Positions 1 through 9,306 of a stretch of 20,469 nt of DNA are shown piece after piece. Within the stretch, counting starts at the first letter, position 1. The number at the start of each line of letters is the position of its first letter. Origin of the DNA: SZAS-103 sp964449135. GTDB taxonomy: Bacteria > Pseudomonadota > Gammaproteobacteria > Xanthomonadales > Xanthomonadaceae. The notes beneath the pieces are model-generated. The model saw only the letters and a list, made by a program, of their open reading frames with translations, was not told where the DNA came from and did no database searches. The DNA lies in NCBI GenBank assembly GCA_964449135.1, contig CAYUXZ010000047.1:1-20469 (forward strand), read 5' to 3'. The translations under genes and the position numbers were made by a program.

Positions 1-41
1 CCGCGAGGAAAATTTCCCATGTCGGTGATGCAATACGCTTT

Positions 42-782
<741 letters not shown>

Positions 783-873
783 GGCGATGCGGCGCTGGGG
801 CCGCGAAGGGCCGACGCGCGATTCTAGCAGGGCTTTCCGTGCCGGCCCTGAGCTACTTAAGTTTTCGGAGCGC

Positions 874-942
874 GGGACTTTGCGCGCGCAAGTCCCTGCG
901 CGGGCGACGGCAGCCGACGAGGATGGCGGCCGCCGCCCGCGC
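874..942. repeat. Two adjacent inverted repeats downstream of the DUF465 gene
   Basis: Two stem-loops lie side by side in the 172-base gap between the DUF465 gene and the truncated PLP enzyme. Stem one pairs 898-911 with 929-942 (14 bp, one mismatch). Stem two pairs 874-880 with 890-896 (GGGACTT/AAGTCCC) around an alternating GC loop. On the minus strand they follow the DUF465 stop and could end its transcript or protect its 3' end. Neither is followed by a T run, so they are not textbook intrinsic terminators. Confidence 0.4.
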
Positions 943-954
943 GAGATTCAGCGG

Positions 955-1176
955 TTAATGCGCGTGCTTGGTTTCGAACATCTGGGTCAACCGGTCCTTG
1001 GCGTGCAGCTTTTCGCGCTTCATCTGCGCGAGCGTGACGTCGTCCAGCGGCAGCACGCCGAGTTCGGCGTCGAGCACCTGCTTGTCCAGCTCGCGATGGC
1101 GATGGTAGAGCTGGCGGAACTCGATGTCCGACCTGAGCAGTGCGTCCAGCTCATCGCGCGATTGACCTTCGAACAT
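955..1176 (-). CDS. DUF465 (YdcH-like) small protein
   Basis: This 73-aa protein has the DUF465/YdcH layout: a short N-terminal helix, then a heptad-rich helical hairpin containing FRQLYHRHRELDKQV and the conserved LKREKLHAKDRL-type segment (here QMKREKLHAKDRL), ending in a histidine-rich tail. It is predicted to be a cytoplasmic helical hairpin, and its molecular role is unknown in the family. The start is well supported by a strong Shine-Dalgarno, GGGGAGGT, on the minus strand at 1185-1192, 8-9 bases before the ATG. Immediately upstream lies a series of stem-loops ending in a terminator-like hairpin (1227-1253). The gene may therefore be expressed by read-through of an attenuator or from its own promoter. 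The family call is confident; the function is not known. Confidence 0.85.
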   Translation of the reverse strand: MFEGQSRDELDALLRSDIEFRQLYHRHRELDKQVLDAELGVLPLDDVTLAQMKREKLHAKDRLTQMFETKHAH

Positions 1177-1213
1177 GGCGCTTGACCTCCCCTGGTTGGG
1201 ATTTACGGTTCGT

Positions 1214-1394
1214 CAGAAATACGAACGCCCCGCTCGGCACAGCAGCGGGGCGTCTGGGTTTGCGGAGAACACGCGACGCGGCGATCGGAGCCTGCGTCGC
1301 GGATCTGGATATTCCAGACCCTGCGCTGCTCCGAAACGATCGCTGCAATCATGGGCTGGTCTTCCGCTGGCTCCATGCGCGTACTGCGCATGGG
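1214..1394 (-). ncRNA. Candidate structured RNA (small RNA or 5' leader of the DUF465 gene)
   Basis: The 360-base gap between the OmpA-like gene and the DUF465 gene has no convincing gene. Read on the minus strand it carries four stem-loops in order: a perfect 8-bp stem CCATGCGC/GCGCATGG (1373-1393); a stem at 1303-1320 whose 6-bp perfect core (1304-1309/1313-1318) extends to about 9 bp with one G-U pair and a 3-base loop; an 8+3-bp stem with one bulge (1272-1282 with 1290-1301); and a GC-rich terminator-like stem (1227-1253). A promoter-like pair (TTGCGA, 17 bases, TAGCGT) sits so that transcription would start near 1394, at the first stem. The 7-mer at 1324-1330 can pair with 1241-1247 inside the terminator stem, which would allow an alternative fold. 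This is inferred from sequence only; no known RNA family is recognised. A 62-codon reading frame crosses it (1203-1391) but lacks a ribosome-binding site and has mixed third positions. Confidence 0.35.
1215..1253 (-). terminator. Terminator-like hairpin upstream of the DUF465 gene
   Basis: On the minus strand the perfect stem CGCCCCGCT/AGCGGGGCG (9 bp, nine-base loop, 1227-1253) is followed by the T-rich stretch TTCGTATTTCT. It lies about 35 bases before the DUF465 Shine-Dalgarno. It could end the OmpA-operon transcript, a small RNA, or an attenuated leader. The T tract is interrupted, so efficiency may be partial. Confidence 0.55.
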
Positions 1395-1400
1395 TAGATG

Positions 1401-1429
1401 ACGCTACTCCTGCACCCTCTGCCTCGCAA
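1401..1429 (-). promoter_or_regulatory. Possible sigma-70 promoter for the structured RNA
   Basis: TTGCGA (1424-1429) and TAGCGT (1401-1406) are separated by 17 bases on the minus strand. The -10 box is weak (three of six matches). The assignment rests mainly on the spacing and on the first hairpin beginning where transcription would start. Confidence 0.25.
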
Positions 1430-1536
1430 GCGGTTCGGCAAGCCCTTGAATGTGGTGGCCATTGCGTCTCAGCACAGGCGATACGGACGTGATCCGCGTT
1501 CCGTAGAAATCGCCGACATTCGCCGAAATTTACAGC

Positions 1537-2502
1537 TTATGGCTGGTTTTCTCCCGTCAGGACGACCACATCCACACGCTGGTTACGCGTCCTGCCCTGT
1601 GCGGTCGCGTTGGAGGCGGCCGGCTGCTCGGCGCCAAGCCCAACCGCCCGCAGGCGTCCGGCCGGGACCCCCGCGGCGCGCAATGCATTGCGCACGGCAT
1701 CGGCGCGCTGCTGCGACAGGCTCAAATTGGCCTGCGGGTCGCCGCGGTTGTCGGTGTGTCCTTCGATCCGGACCTTCGCACCTGGATTGGCCTGCACGAA
1801 CGCGACCAGTGCGCGCAGCTTGGCCTTGGTCTGGGCATCGGCGCGCAGCACGGCCTTTCCGGGCGCGAACGCGGTTCCCGGAAGGCTCATCGCAGGGCCG
1901 CGCGCATCGTTGCCCGATGCGCTTGCTGTCGGGGCAGCTCCAGACCGCAATGCGGACTCCTGCTTGGCGAGCGCGGCATCTTTCGCCCGCGCCTCGGCGA
2001 GCGCGCGCGCCTGCTCGGATTCATCGCTGGCGATGCCCGCGGCTTGCTGGGCCTGCGCTTCGCGTTCGGCTTCGGCGCGCGCCGCCTCTTCCTCGCGCGC
2101 GGTGTTCTGCAGGCGCAGGCGCTCGGCTTCGGCGCGCGCGCGATCGGCGTCGCGGCGGCTGGCCTCGAGCAGGATCTTGTCGTGCTCGCGATCGAGCTGG
2201 TCGAGCTGGCGTTCGGCGAGTTCGGCTTCGGCCGCGAAACGTGCCGCGGCGACGCGGCTTTCGGCGATGTGCAGGGTCAGCGCGCGATCCCTGGAATGCG
2301 GCGCGGTTTGCGCCAGCGCATCCAGCGCCTGGTGTGCGCGCAGCCGGTCGGCGTCGCCGAACAGGCCCAGCGTCGGGTCGGCTTCGAGCTGCGCGAGGTC
2401 TGCGGAAAGGCGCTGCAGGTCCTTGTCCACGGGCGCACCGCCGGCCAACGCCGACTGCACCGCGAAGGCCAGCAGGATGAAAACAAGAACGCGGCGGATC
2501 AT
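1537..2502 (-). CDS. OmpA-like peptidoglycan-binding protein with signal peptide and coiled coil
   Basis: This 321-aa exported protein has a signal peptide (residues 1-20, likely cleavage after ALA), a helical DUF4398-like segment, and a long Ala/Glu/Arg-rich coiled coil (about 85-185) with repeats such as RAEAERLR and RAEAEREA. It ends in a C-terminal OmpA domain from residue 211. The domain contains EGHTDNRGDP and NLSLSQQRADAV. D251 and R266 correspond in spacing to the Asp and Arg that hold diaminopimelate in OmpA-type domains. With no beta-barrel it is expected to sit in the periplasm attached to the cell wall. The ATG start overlaps the upstream lipoprotein stop by 4 bases (ATGA), so the two are translationally coupled and probably act together at the envelope. 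An upstream in-frame extension through the lipoprotein gene and into pilU is rejected. Confidence 0.87.
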   Translation of the reverse strand: MIRRVLVFILLAFAVQSALAGGAPVDKDLQRLSADLAQLEADPTLGLFGDADRLRAHQALDALAQTAPHSRDRALTLHIAESRVAAARFAAEAELAERQLDQLDREHDKILLEASRRDADRARAEAERLRLQNTAREEEAARAEAEREAQAQQAAGIASDESEQARALAEARAKDAALAKQESALRSGAAPTASASGNDARGPAMSLPGTAFAPGKAVLRADAQTKAKLRALVAFVQANPGAKVRIEGHTDNRGDPQANLSLSQQRADAVRNALRAAGVPAGRLRAVGLGAEQPAASNATAQGRTRNQRVDVVVLTGENQP

Positions 2503-2882
2503 CGCAACGGCTCCGTATCGAGCAGGCGCCGGCGCAGGGTCTGGTTCTCCTCCGTGCGCGCGGCGACCTCGGCCTTCCCCGCCAGCGCGCGCGACTTGGC
2601 GCGGGCGAGGTCGGCATCGGCCTGCGCGGCCGCGGCCAGCTGGTGCGCCTGCGCATAATCCTGCTGCGCCGACGCGGCCTGCGCCTGATCGAGTTCGCGA
2701 CGCGCTGCATCCAGCTCGTCTGCGGCGTAGCGCTGCGCGGCCGGCGTCGCGGCCAGATGGATCGCGCCGTCGGCAGCGCCCAGTTCGGCGGTCGGCGGCG
2801 GCACGCTCGTGCAGCCAGCCAGGCCGGCGAGCAGAACGGCGGCAACGGCGGTACGATGGATTTTTCGTCGCGATGGTGTCAT
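2499..2882 (-). CDS. DUF4398-domain outer-membrane lipoprotein
   Basis: This 127-aa lipoprotein precursor has a basic N-terminus (RRK), a hydrophobic stretch, and a clear lipobox LAG-C with the lipidated cysteine at residue 24. Thr at +2 predicts sorting to the outer membrane. The mature part is a helical Ala-rich domain of the DUF4398 type, with ELDAARRELDQAQAA and DYAQAHQLAAAAQADADLARAKS repeats. It is the first gene of a two-gene unit with the OmpA-like protein, which overlaps its end. A lipoprotein of this family next to a cell-wall-binding OmpA protein suggests a tether between the outer membrane and the peptidoglycan, but no specific function is established. It faces pilU across 104 bases. 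Confidence 0.85.
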   Translation of the reverse strand: MTPSRRKIHRTAVAAVLLAGLAGCTSVPPPTAELGAADGAIHLAATPAAQRYAADELDAARRELDQAQAASAQQDYAQAHQLAAAAQADADLARAKSRALAGKAEVAARTEENQTLRRRLLDTEPLR

Positions 2883-2895
2883 AACCGATCCACAA

Positions 2896-2919
2896 TCCGT
2901 CCGGACGCTGTCCGTCCGG
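2896..2919. repeat. 9-bp direct repeats in the pilU divergent promoter region
   Basis: TCCGTCCGG occurs twice (2896-2904 and 2911-2919), 15 bases apart start to start, in the 104-base gap between the lipoprotein gene and pilU. A -10-like TATTCT follows at 2923-2928 in the pilU direction, so the repeats cover the position of a -35 box. They may be an operator for a DNA-binding protein. They do not match the CRP/Clp half-site TGTGA. Confidence 0.35.
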
Positions 2920-2986
2920 GGCTATTCTCCGAAGCCGGCCCCCTGCTTGCAACGGCTGCGGACTCCGAATCGAAACGGAACCGATC

Positions 2987-4135
2987 ATGGACATCGAGTA
3001 TTTCCTCAAGCTGATGGCGGAAAAGAGCGCCTCGGACCTGTTCCTGACCACCGGCGCGCCGGTCAACATGAAGGTCGAGGGCAAGCTTTACGCGCTCGGC
3101 AACACCGGACTGCCGCCGGGACTGGTCAAGAAGATCGCGTATTCGCTGATGGACGAACACCAGACCCAGATGTTCGAGCGCGACCTGGAGATGAACATGG
3201 CGGTCGCGGTCACCGACGCGGGCCGCTTCCGAGTCAATGTGTTCAAGCAGCGCGGCGAAGTCGGCATGGTGATCCGCGCGATCAAGTCCGACATCCCCAG
3301 CGTCGAGGACCTCAAGCTGCCGGTGATCCTCAAGGACATCGTCTCCGAGCCGCGCGGCTTGGTGCTGCTGGTCGGCTCGACCGGCTCGGGCAAGTCCACC
3401 ACCTTGGCGGCGATGATCGACCATCGCAACAACACCCAGTCCGGCCACATCCTCACCATCGAGGATCCGATCGAGTTCCTGCACCGCCACAAGAAGTCCA
3501 TCGTCAACCAGCGCGAGGTCGGCCTGGACACCCACGCCTTCCACAACGCGCTCAAGAACGCGATGCGCGAGGCGCCCGACCTGATCCTGATCGGCGAGAT
3601 CCTCGACGCGACCACGATGGAAGCCGCGATCGCGTTCGCCGAAACCGGCCACCTGTGCATGGCCACCCTGCACTCGAACAACGCCGACCAGACCCTGGAA
3701 CGCATCCTCAACTTCTTCCCCGAGGGCATGCACAAGAACGTGCTGATGAACCTCGCGCTGAACCTCAAGGCGGTGATCAGCCAGCGCCTGGTGATCGGCA
3801 GCGACGGAAAACGCCTGCCAGCCAGCGAAATCCTGATCAACACGCCGATGATCCGCGACCTGATCCGGCGCGGCGAGATCCACCAGATCAAGCAGGCGAT
3901 GGAAAGCTCGCTGCAGGAAGGCATGCACAGCTTCGACCAGTCGCTGTACAAGATGTACAAGGAAGGCAAGGCCGAACTGGAAGAGGTGCTGCGCAAGGCC
4001 GATTCGCGCGACGGCCTGGCGTTGAAGATCCGCCTGTCCGAGGGCGGATCGGGCGAACACGACCCGTACGCGGACGTGTTCGACCAGGGCGCGCAGGCGA
4101 TGACCGCGGCGGCGAACCAGAACAGCGGCTACTGA
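2987..4135 (+). CDS. pilU: Type IV pilus retraction ATPase PilU
   Basis: This is a PilT-family hexameric secretion ATPase of 382 aa that works with PilT at the inner-membrane base of the type IV pilus to power retraction and twitching. An N-terminal PAS-like PilT domain begins MDIEYFLKLMAEKSASDLF. It is followed by Walker A GSTGSGKST (130-138, after V129), Asp box TIEDPIEF, the Walker B-like LILIGE (199-204), and His box HLCMATLHSNN (from H222). A C-terminal PMIRDLIRRGEIHQI resembles the AIRNLIRE retraction motif. Length and the tail GLALKIRLSEGG...HDPYADVF point to PilU rather than PilT. The segment GEIRD of PilT is GEILD here. PilT usually lies next to PilU but is not in the window: upstream is the divergent lipoprotein/OmpA pair, downstream the convergent isomerase gene. 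The start is preceded by a weak GGAACC. Confidence 0.93.
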   Translation: MDIEYFLKLMAEKSASDLFLTTGAPVNMKVEGKLYALGNTGLPPGLVKKIAYSLMDEHQTQMFERDLEMNMAVAVTDAGRFRVNVFKQRGEVGMVIRAIKSDIPSVEDLKLPVILKDIVSEPRGLVLLVGSTGSGKSTTLAAMIDHRNNTQSGHILTIEDPIEFLHRHKKSIVNQREVGLDTHAFHNALKNAMREAPDLILIGEILDATTMEAAIAFAETGHLCMATLHSNNADQTLERILNFFPEGMHKNVLMNLALNLKAVISQRLVIGSDGKRLPASEILINTPMIRDLIRRGEIHQIKQAMESSLQEGMHSFDQSLYKMYKEGKAELEEVLRKADSRDGLALKIRLSEGGSGEHDPYADVFDQGAQAMTAAANQNSGY

Positions 4136-4153
4136 GCCGACACAGCGCGCGGA

Positions 4154-4825
4154 TCAGGCTGCGTCCGGCGCGTCCGGCTGTTTCTCCGGCTGCGCAGCGT
4201 CGAACTCGGGCAACGCCATGCATGCGTCGTGGATGCGCTGGATCGTCGGATAGCGGCCCATGTCCACGCCGAAGCGGCGCGCGTTATAGACCTGCGGCAC
4301 GAGGCAGCAATCGGGCAGGCCGGGCTGTTCGCCGTCGCAGAACGTGCCGGTGGAAAGCGCATCGGCCAGCATGTCCTCGATCGCCGCGAATCCCTCCTCG
4401 ATCCAGTGGCGCACCCAGTCGTCGCGCTCGGGCTGCGGCACGCCCCATTCGCGCTCGAGGTACTGCAGCACGCGCAGGTTGTTGACCGGATGGATGTCGC
4501 AGGCAATCGCCTGCGCGATCGCGCGGGCACGCGCACGGTCGCGCGCGGTGGCCGGCAACAGCGGCGGCGAGGGCCAGGTCTCGTCGAGGTATTCGATGAT
4601 CGCCATGGACTGCCGCAGCATGCGATGGCCGTGTTTGAGGGTCGGCACCAACGCCTGCGGATTGAGCTTGCGGTAGTCCGCCGAGCGCTGCTCGCCGCCG
4701 TTGTCGAGCAGGTGCACCGGCACGATTTCGTAATTCAGGCGCTTGAGGTTGAGCGCGATGCGCACGCGGTACGCGGCGCTGGAGCGCCAGTAGCTGTACA
4801 ACCGCAATGTCTCGTGCTGGCTCAC
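4154..4825 (-). CDS. maiA: Maleylacetoacetate isomerase (zeta-class GST)
   Basis: This enzyme carries out the glutathione-dependent cis-trans isomerisation of maleylacetoacetate to fumarylacetoacetate, the penultimate step of tyrosine/homogentisate breakdown, in the cytosol. The 223-aa protein has the GST thioredoxin fold (about 6-88) with the zeta signature SYWRSSAAYRVRIALNLK (11-28) and the glutathione-contact segment VPTLKHGHRMLRQSMAIIEYLDE, then an all-helical domain with DIHPVNNLRVLQYL. The Cys of the eukaryotic SSC motif is Ala here (SSA), as is common in bacterial members. It lies 134 bases downstream of the fumarylacetoacetate hydrolase gene on the same strand, and the pairing supports the substrate assignment. 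Homogentisate dioxygenase is not in the window. Confidence 0.92.
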   Translation of the reverse strand: MSQHETLRLYSYWRSSAAYRVRIALNLKRLNYEIVPVHLLDNGGEQRSADYRKLNPQALVPTLKHGHRMLRQSMAIIEYLDETWPSPPLLPATARDRARARAIAQAIACDIHPVNNLRVLQYLEREWGVPQPERDDWVRHWIEEGFAAIEDMLADALSTGTFCDGEQPGLPDCCLVPQVYNARRFGVDMGRYPTIQRIHDACMALPEFDAAQPEKQPDAPDAA

Positions 4826-4959
4826 GACGCCCCCATCGCCGGACGCGATCGGCGCCCGTAACGCAGGCTAGCGATTGCGCCGCGCAATGGAAAGCGCAAG
4901 GCGCAGCGAAGCGGCGCGCGGGCCGCGCGGCTGCATCAAATTGCGGGTTGCGTCACACT

Positions 4960-5952
4960 TCAGCGGCTTTGCCGCGGCCGCCCGATCCGCTGGTCGATCG
5001 CGCCGAAGATGCTGCGGCCCTGGTCGTCGAGCATCTCGATCCGCACCGTGTCCCCGTACGCCATGAAGGGCGTCACCGGCGCGCCGGTTTCCAGCGTCTC
5101 GACCGTGCGCTTCTCGGCGAAACACGACGCGCCCAGCGAAGTGTCCTGGTTGGCGACCGTGCCGGAGCCCACGATCGTGCCGGCGATCAACGGCCGCGTC
5201 TTCGCCGCGTGCGCGATCAGTTGCGCGAAGTCGAACTGCATGTCCACGCCCGCCTCCGGCGCTCCGAACCAGACGTCGTTGATGTGGGTGAGCAGCGGCA
5301 GATGCACCTTGTTCCCGCGCCAGGCATCGCCGAGCTCGTCGGGCGTGACGAACACCGGCGAGAGCGTGGAACGCGGCTTGGATTGCAGGAAGCCGAATCC
5401 TTTCGCGAGTTCGGCCGGAATCAGGTTGCGCAGGGAGACGTCGTTGACCAGGCCGATCAGCTGGATGTGCGCGGCCGCGTCCTCCGCAGACACTCCCATC
5501 GGTACGTCGTCGGTGACCACGACCACTTCGGCTTCCAGATCGATGCCGTAGGCCTCGTCGCCGACGATCACCGGATCGCGCGGACCGTAGAAGCCCGCGC
5601 TCACCGCCTGGTACATCAAGGGGTCGGTGTAGAAACTCTGCGGCACCTCGGCGCCGCGCGCGCGACGCACGCGCTCGACATGCGGCAGATAGGCGCTGCC
5701 GTCCACGAATTCGTAGGCGCGCGGCAGCGGCGCGGCGAGATGCACCATATCCAGGTCGAAGCTGCCGATCGCGATGCCGTCGTTGAGCCGCTGCGAGAGC
5801 GCCGCCAGCCGCGGCGCGACGCTGGCCCAGTCCTCCAGCGCCTGCTGCAGGGTGTTGGCGATGCCCGCGGCCCTGACCGCGCGCAGCAGGTCGCGCGAGA
5901 CGACGATCAGGCTGCCGTCGCGACCGCCTTCCTTGAGTGTTCCGAGTTTCAT
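4960..5952 (-). CDS. Fumarylacetoacetate hydrolase family protein
   Basis: This FAH-superfamily enzyme is predicted to cleave fumarylacetoacetate to fumarate and acetoacetate, the last step of tyrosine breakdown. In the 330-aa chain the metal ligands of the family can be aligned: D110 in SFYTD, E140 and E142 in DLEAE, and D171 in VNDVSLRNL (compare NDWSARD in animal FAH). The C-terminal GTIVGSGTVAN and PFMAYGDTVRIEM segments also fit. I chose the ATG at 5952 because GAGG lies about 8 bases upstream; an ATG ten codons earlier (5982) has no ribosome-binding site. The neighbouring maleylacetoacetate isomerase on the same strand supports the pathway. Some FAHD proteins act on other substrates (oxaloacetate, acylpyruvates), so the exact reaction is inferred from context. 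Confidence 0.88.
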   Translation of the reverse strand: MKLGTLKEGGRDGSLIVVSRDLLRAVRAAGIANTLQQALEDWASVAPRLAALSQRLNDGIAIGSFDLDMVHLAAPLPRAYEFVDGSAYLPHVERVRRARGAEVPQSFYTDPLMYQAVSAGFYGPRDPVIVGDEAYGIDLEAEVVVVTDDVPMGVSAEDAAAHIQLIGLVNDVSLRNLIPAELAKGFGFLQSKPRSTLSPVFVTPDELGDAWRGNKVHLPLLTHINDVWFGAPEAGVDMQFDFAQLIAHAAKTRPLIAGTIVGSGTVANQDTSLGASCFAEKRTVETLETGAPVTPFMAYGDTVRIEMLDDQGRSIFGAIDQRIGRPRQSR

Positions 5953-6038
5953 CGATGCCTCGTGGGTGAAAAATGGCGCCATGGGATGAGCGGCGCAGGC
6001 GATAAGGATAAGCTAGTCGCATGGCGCAGGGGGCAGCC

Positions 6039-8186
<2,148 letters not shown>

Positions 8187-8221
8187 TGCGATTCGGCTCT
8201 CGTGCATCGCCGCGCAAACAA

Positions 8222-8250
8222 AAAGCCCGCCTTTCGGCGGGCTTTGGTTT
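8222..8250. terminator. Bidirectional intrinsic terminator between the diguanylate cyclase gene and tRNA-Gln
   Basis: A perfect 10-bp stem AAAGCCCGCC/GGCGGGCTTT (8222-8231 with 8236-8245) carries a TTTC loop. On the plus strand it is followed by GGTTTCG and ends the cyclase transcript. On the minus strand the stem is followed by TTGTTTGCG and ends the rplM-rpsI-tRNA transcript. Confidence 0.85.
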
Positions 8251-8276
8251 CGTGTTGACCCCTTAGGATCCGAGTT

Positions 8277-8351
8277 TGGCAGCCCCGGATGGATTCGAAC
8301 CACCGAATGCCTGAGTCAGAGTCAGGTGCCTTACCGCTTGGCGACGGGGCT
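8277..8351 (-). tRNA. tRNA-Gln (anticodon CTG)
   Basis: This 75-base tRNA folds completely: acceptor stem AGCCCCG/CGGGGCT, D arm with GCCAAGCGGTAAGGC, anticodon stem CCTGA/TCAGG around loop CTCTGAC (anticodon CTG, reading CAG), T arm with GGTTCGAAT, discriminator G and encoded CCA. The body closely resembles E. coli tRNA-Gln. It lies 27 bases after the rpsI stop on the same strand and just before a terminator, so it is probably co-transcribed and processed. A -10-like TACAAT (8360-8365) sits 8 bases before its 5' end and could give separate initiation, although no good -35 is visible. Confidence 0.96.
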
Positions 8352-8378
8352 ATGCGGCTATTGTAGCGCCGGTGAAAC

Positions 8379-8774
8379 TTAGCGCTTGGAGAACTGGGTG
8401 GCGCGACGCGCCTTGTGCAGGCCGACCTTCTTGCGCTCGACTTCGCGCGCATCGCGGGTCATGAAACCGGCCTTGCGCAGCTCGCCCTTGAGCGTCTCGT
8501 CGTATTCGACCAGCGCGCGCGCGATGCCCAGGCGGATCGCACCGGCCTGGCCGGTGCTGCCGCCGCCTTCGACGGTGACCTGCACGTCGAAGGTCTCGGT
8601 GTGCTTGGTCAGTTCCAGCGGCTGGCGCACGATCATGCGCGAGGTTTCGCGGCCGAAGAACTCGTCCAGCGGACGCTCGTTGACCGTGATCTTGCCGTTG
8701 CCGCCGCTGCGCAGGAACACGCGCGCGGTGGAGGACTTGCGACGGCCGGTGCCGTAATTGGGTTGCGTAGCCAT
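8379..8774 (-). CDS. rpsI: 30S ribosomal protein S9
   Basis: This is ribosomal protein uS9 of the small subunit, whose C-terminal tail reaches the P-site tRNA. The 131-aa protein (E. coli 130) has the family hallmarks: YGTGRRKSSTARVFL at the N-terminus, NERPLDEFFGRETSRMIV, GGGSTGQAGAIRLGIARAL, and the conserved C-terminal SKR preceded by KARRATQF. The ATG overlaps the last base of the rplM stop (TAATG), so translation is coupled, as is usual for the L13-S9 operon. The tRNA-Gln gene follows on the same strand. Confidence 0.98.
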   Translation of the reverse strand: MATQPNYGTGRRKSSTARVFLRSGGNGKITVNERPLDEFFGRETSRMIVRQPLELTKHTETFDVQVTVEGGGSTGQAGAIRLGIARALVEYDETLKGELRKAGFMTRDAREVERKKVGLHKARRATQFSKR

Positions 8775-9202
8775 TAGATTTCCAGGATTTGCGGCTGCTG
8801 GGCGGTATGCGGATGCTCGCTGCCCTTGTAGACCTTGAGCTTGCGGAACATCGCGCGGCCCAGCGGGTTCTTCGGCAGCATGCCCTTGACCGCGATCTCG
8901 AGCGCGCGCTCGGGCTTGCGGGCGAGCAACTGGCCGAGCGACTCGGTCTTGAGGTTGCCGATGTAGCCGGTGAAGCGGTGGTACTGCTTGTCGGAAAGCT
9001 TCTTGCCGGTGACGGCGATCTTCTCGGCGTTGATCACGACGAGGTAATCGCCCGTGTCCACGTGCGGGGTGAACACCGGCTTGTGCTTGCCGCGAAGACG
9101 GCTGGCGATTTCCGAACTCAGGCGGCCGAGGGTCTTGCCCGCGGCATCCACCAGGAACCAATCGCGCTGCACCGTCTCCGACTTGGCGCTGAACGTCTTC
9201 AT
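8774..9202 (-). CDS. rplM: 50S ribosomal protein L13
   Basis: This is ribosomal protein uL13 of the large subunit, 142 aa, the same length as the E. coli protein. Visible signatures are WFLVDAAGKTLGRLSSEIA, LRGKHKP, HVDTGDYLVVINAEKI and the C-terminal GMLPKNPLGRAMFRKLKVYKGSEHPHTAQQP. It is the first gene of the rplM-rpsI operon, read from a promoter at 9246-9274. I chose the ATG at 9202 from the standard L13 N-terminus (MKTFSAKSETVQRDWF). A longer in-frame extension runs antisense through the Fe-S protein gene and is not real. Confidence 0.98.
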   Translation of the reverse strand: MKTFSAKSETVQRDWFLVDAAGKTLGRLSSEIASRLRGKHKPVFTPHVDTGDYLVVINAEKIAVTGKKLSDKQYHRFTGYIGNLKTESLGQLLARKPERALEIAVKGMLPKNPLGRAMFRKLKVYKGSEHPHTAQQPQILEI

Positions 9203-9245
9203 GACAGCTCCAACGGAATCGAAATGGGGGTAGCAAAGAGCGGAA

Positions 9246-9274
9246 ATGATAGCGGCCTTTGCCGGGCAAGGCAA
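9246..9274 (-). promoter_or_regulatory. Sigma-70 promoter for rplM-rpsI
   Basis: TTGCCT (9269-9274) and TATCAT (9246-9251) are separated by exactly 17 bases on the minus strand. Transcription would start near 9239 and leave a leader of under 40 bases before rplM. Position and quality fit a strong ribosomal protein promoter. Confidence 0.65.
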
Positions 9275-9306
9275 GCCGGCCAGCCCTCCGGTGCTACCAT
9301 CGGCGC

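Noticed and set aside
1203..1391. 62-codon minus-strand reading frame in the hairpin region
   Set aside because: It has no ribosome-binding site at a proper distance from its first ATG, mixed third-position composition unlike its neighbours, no recognisable family, and it runs through the terminator-like stem.
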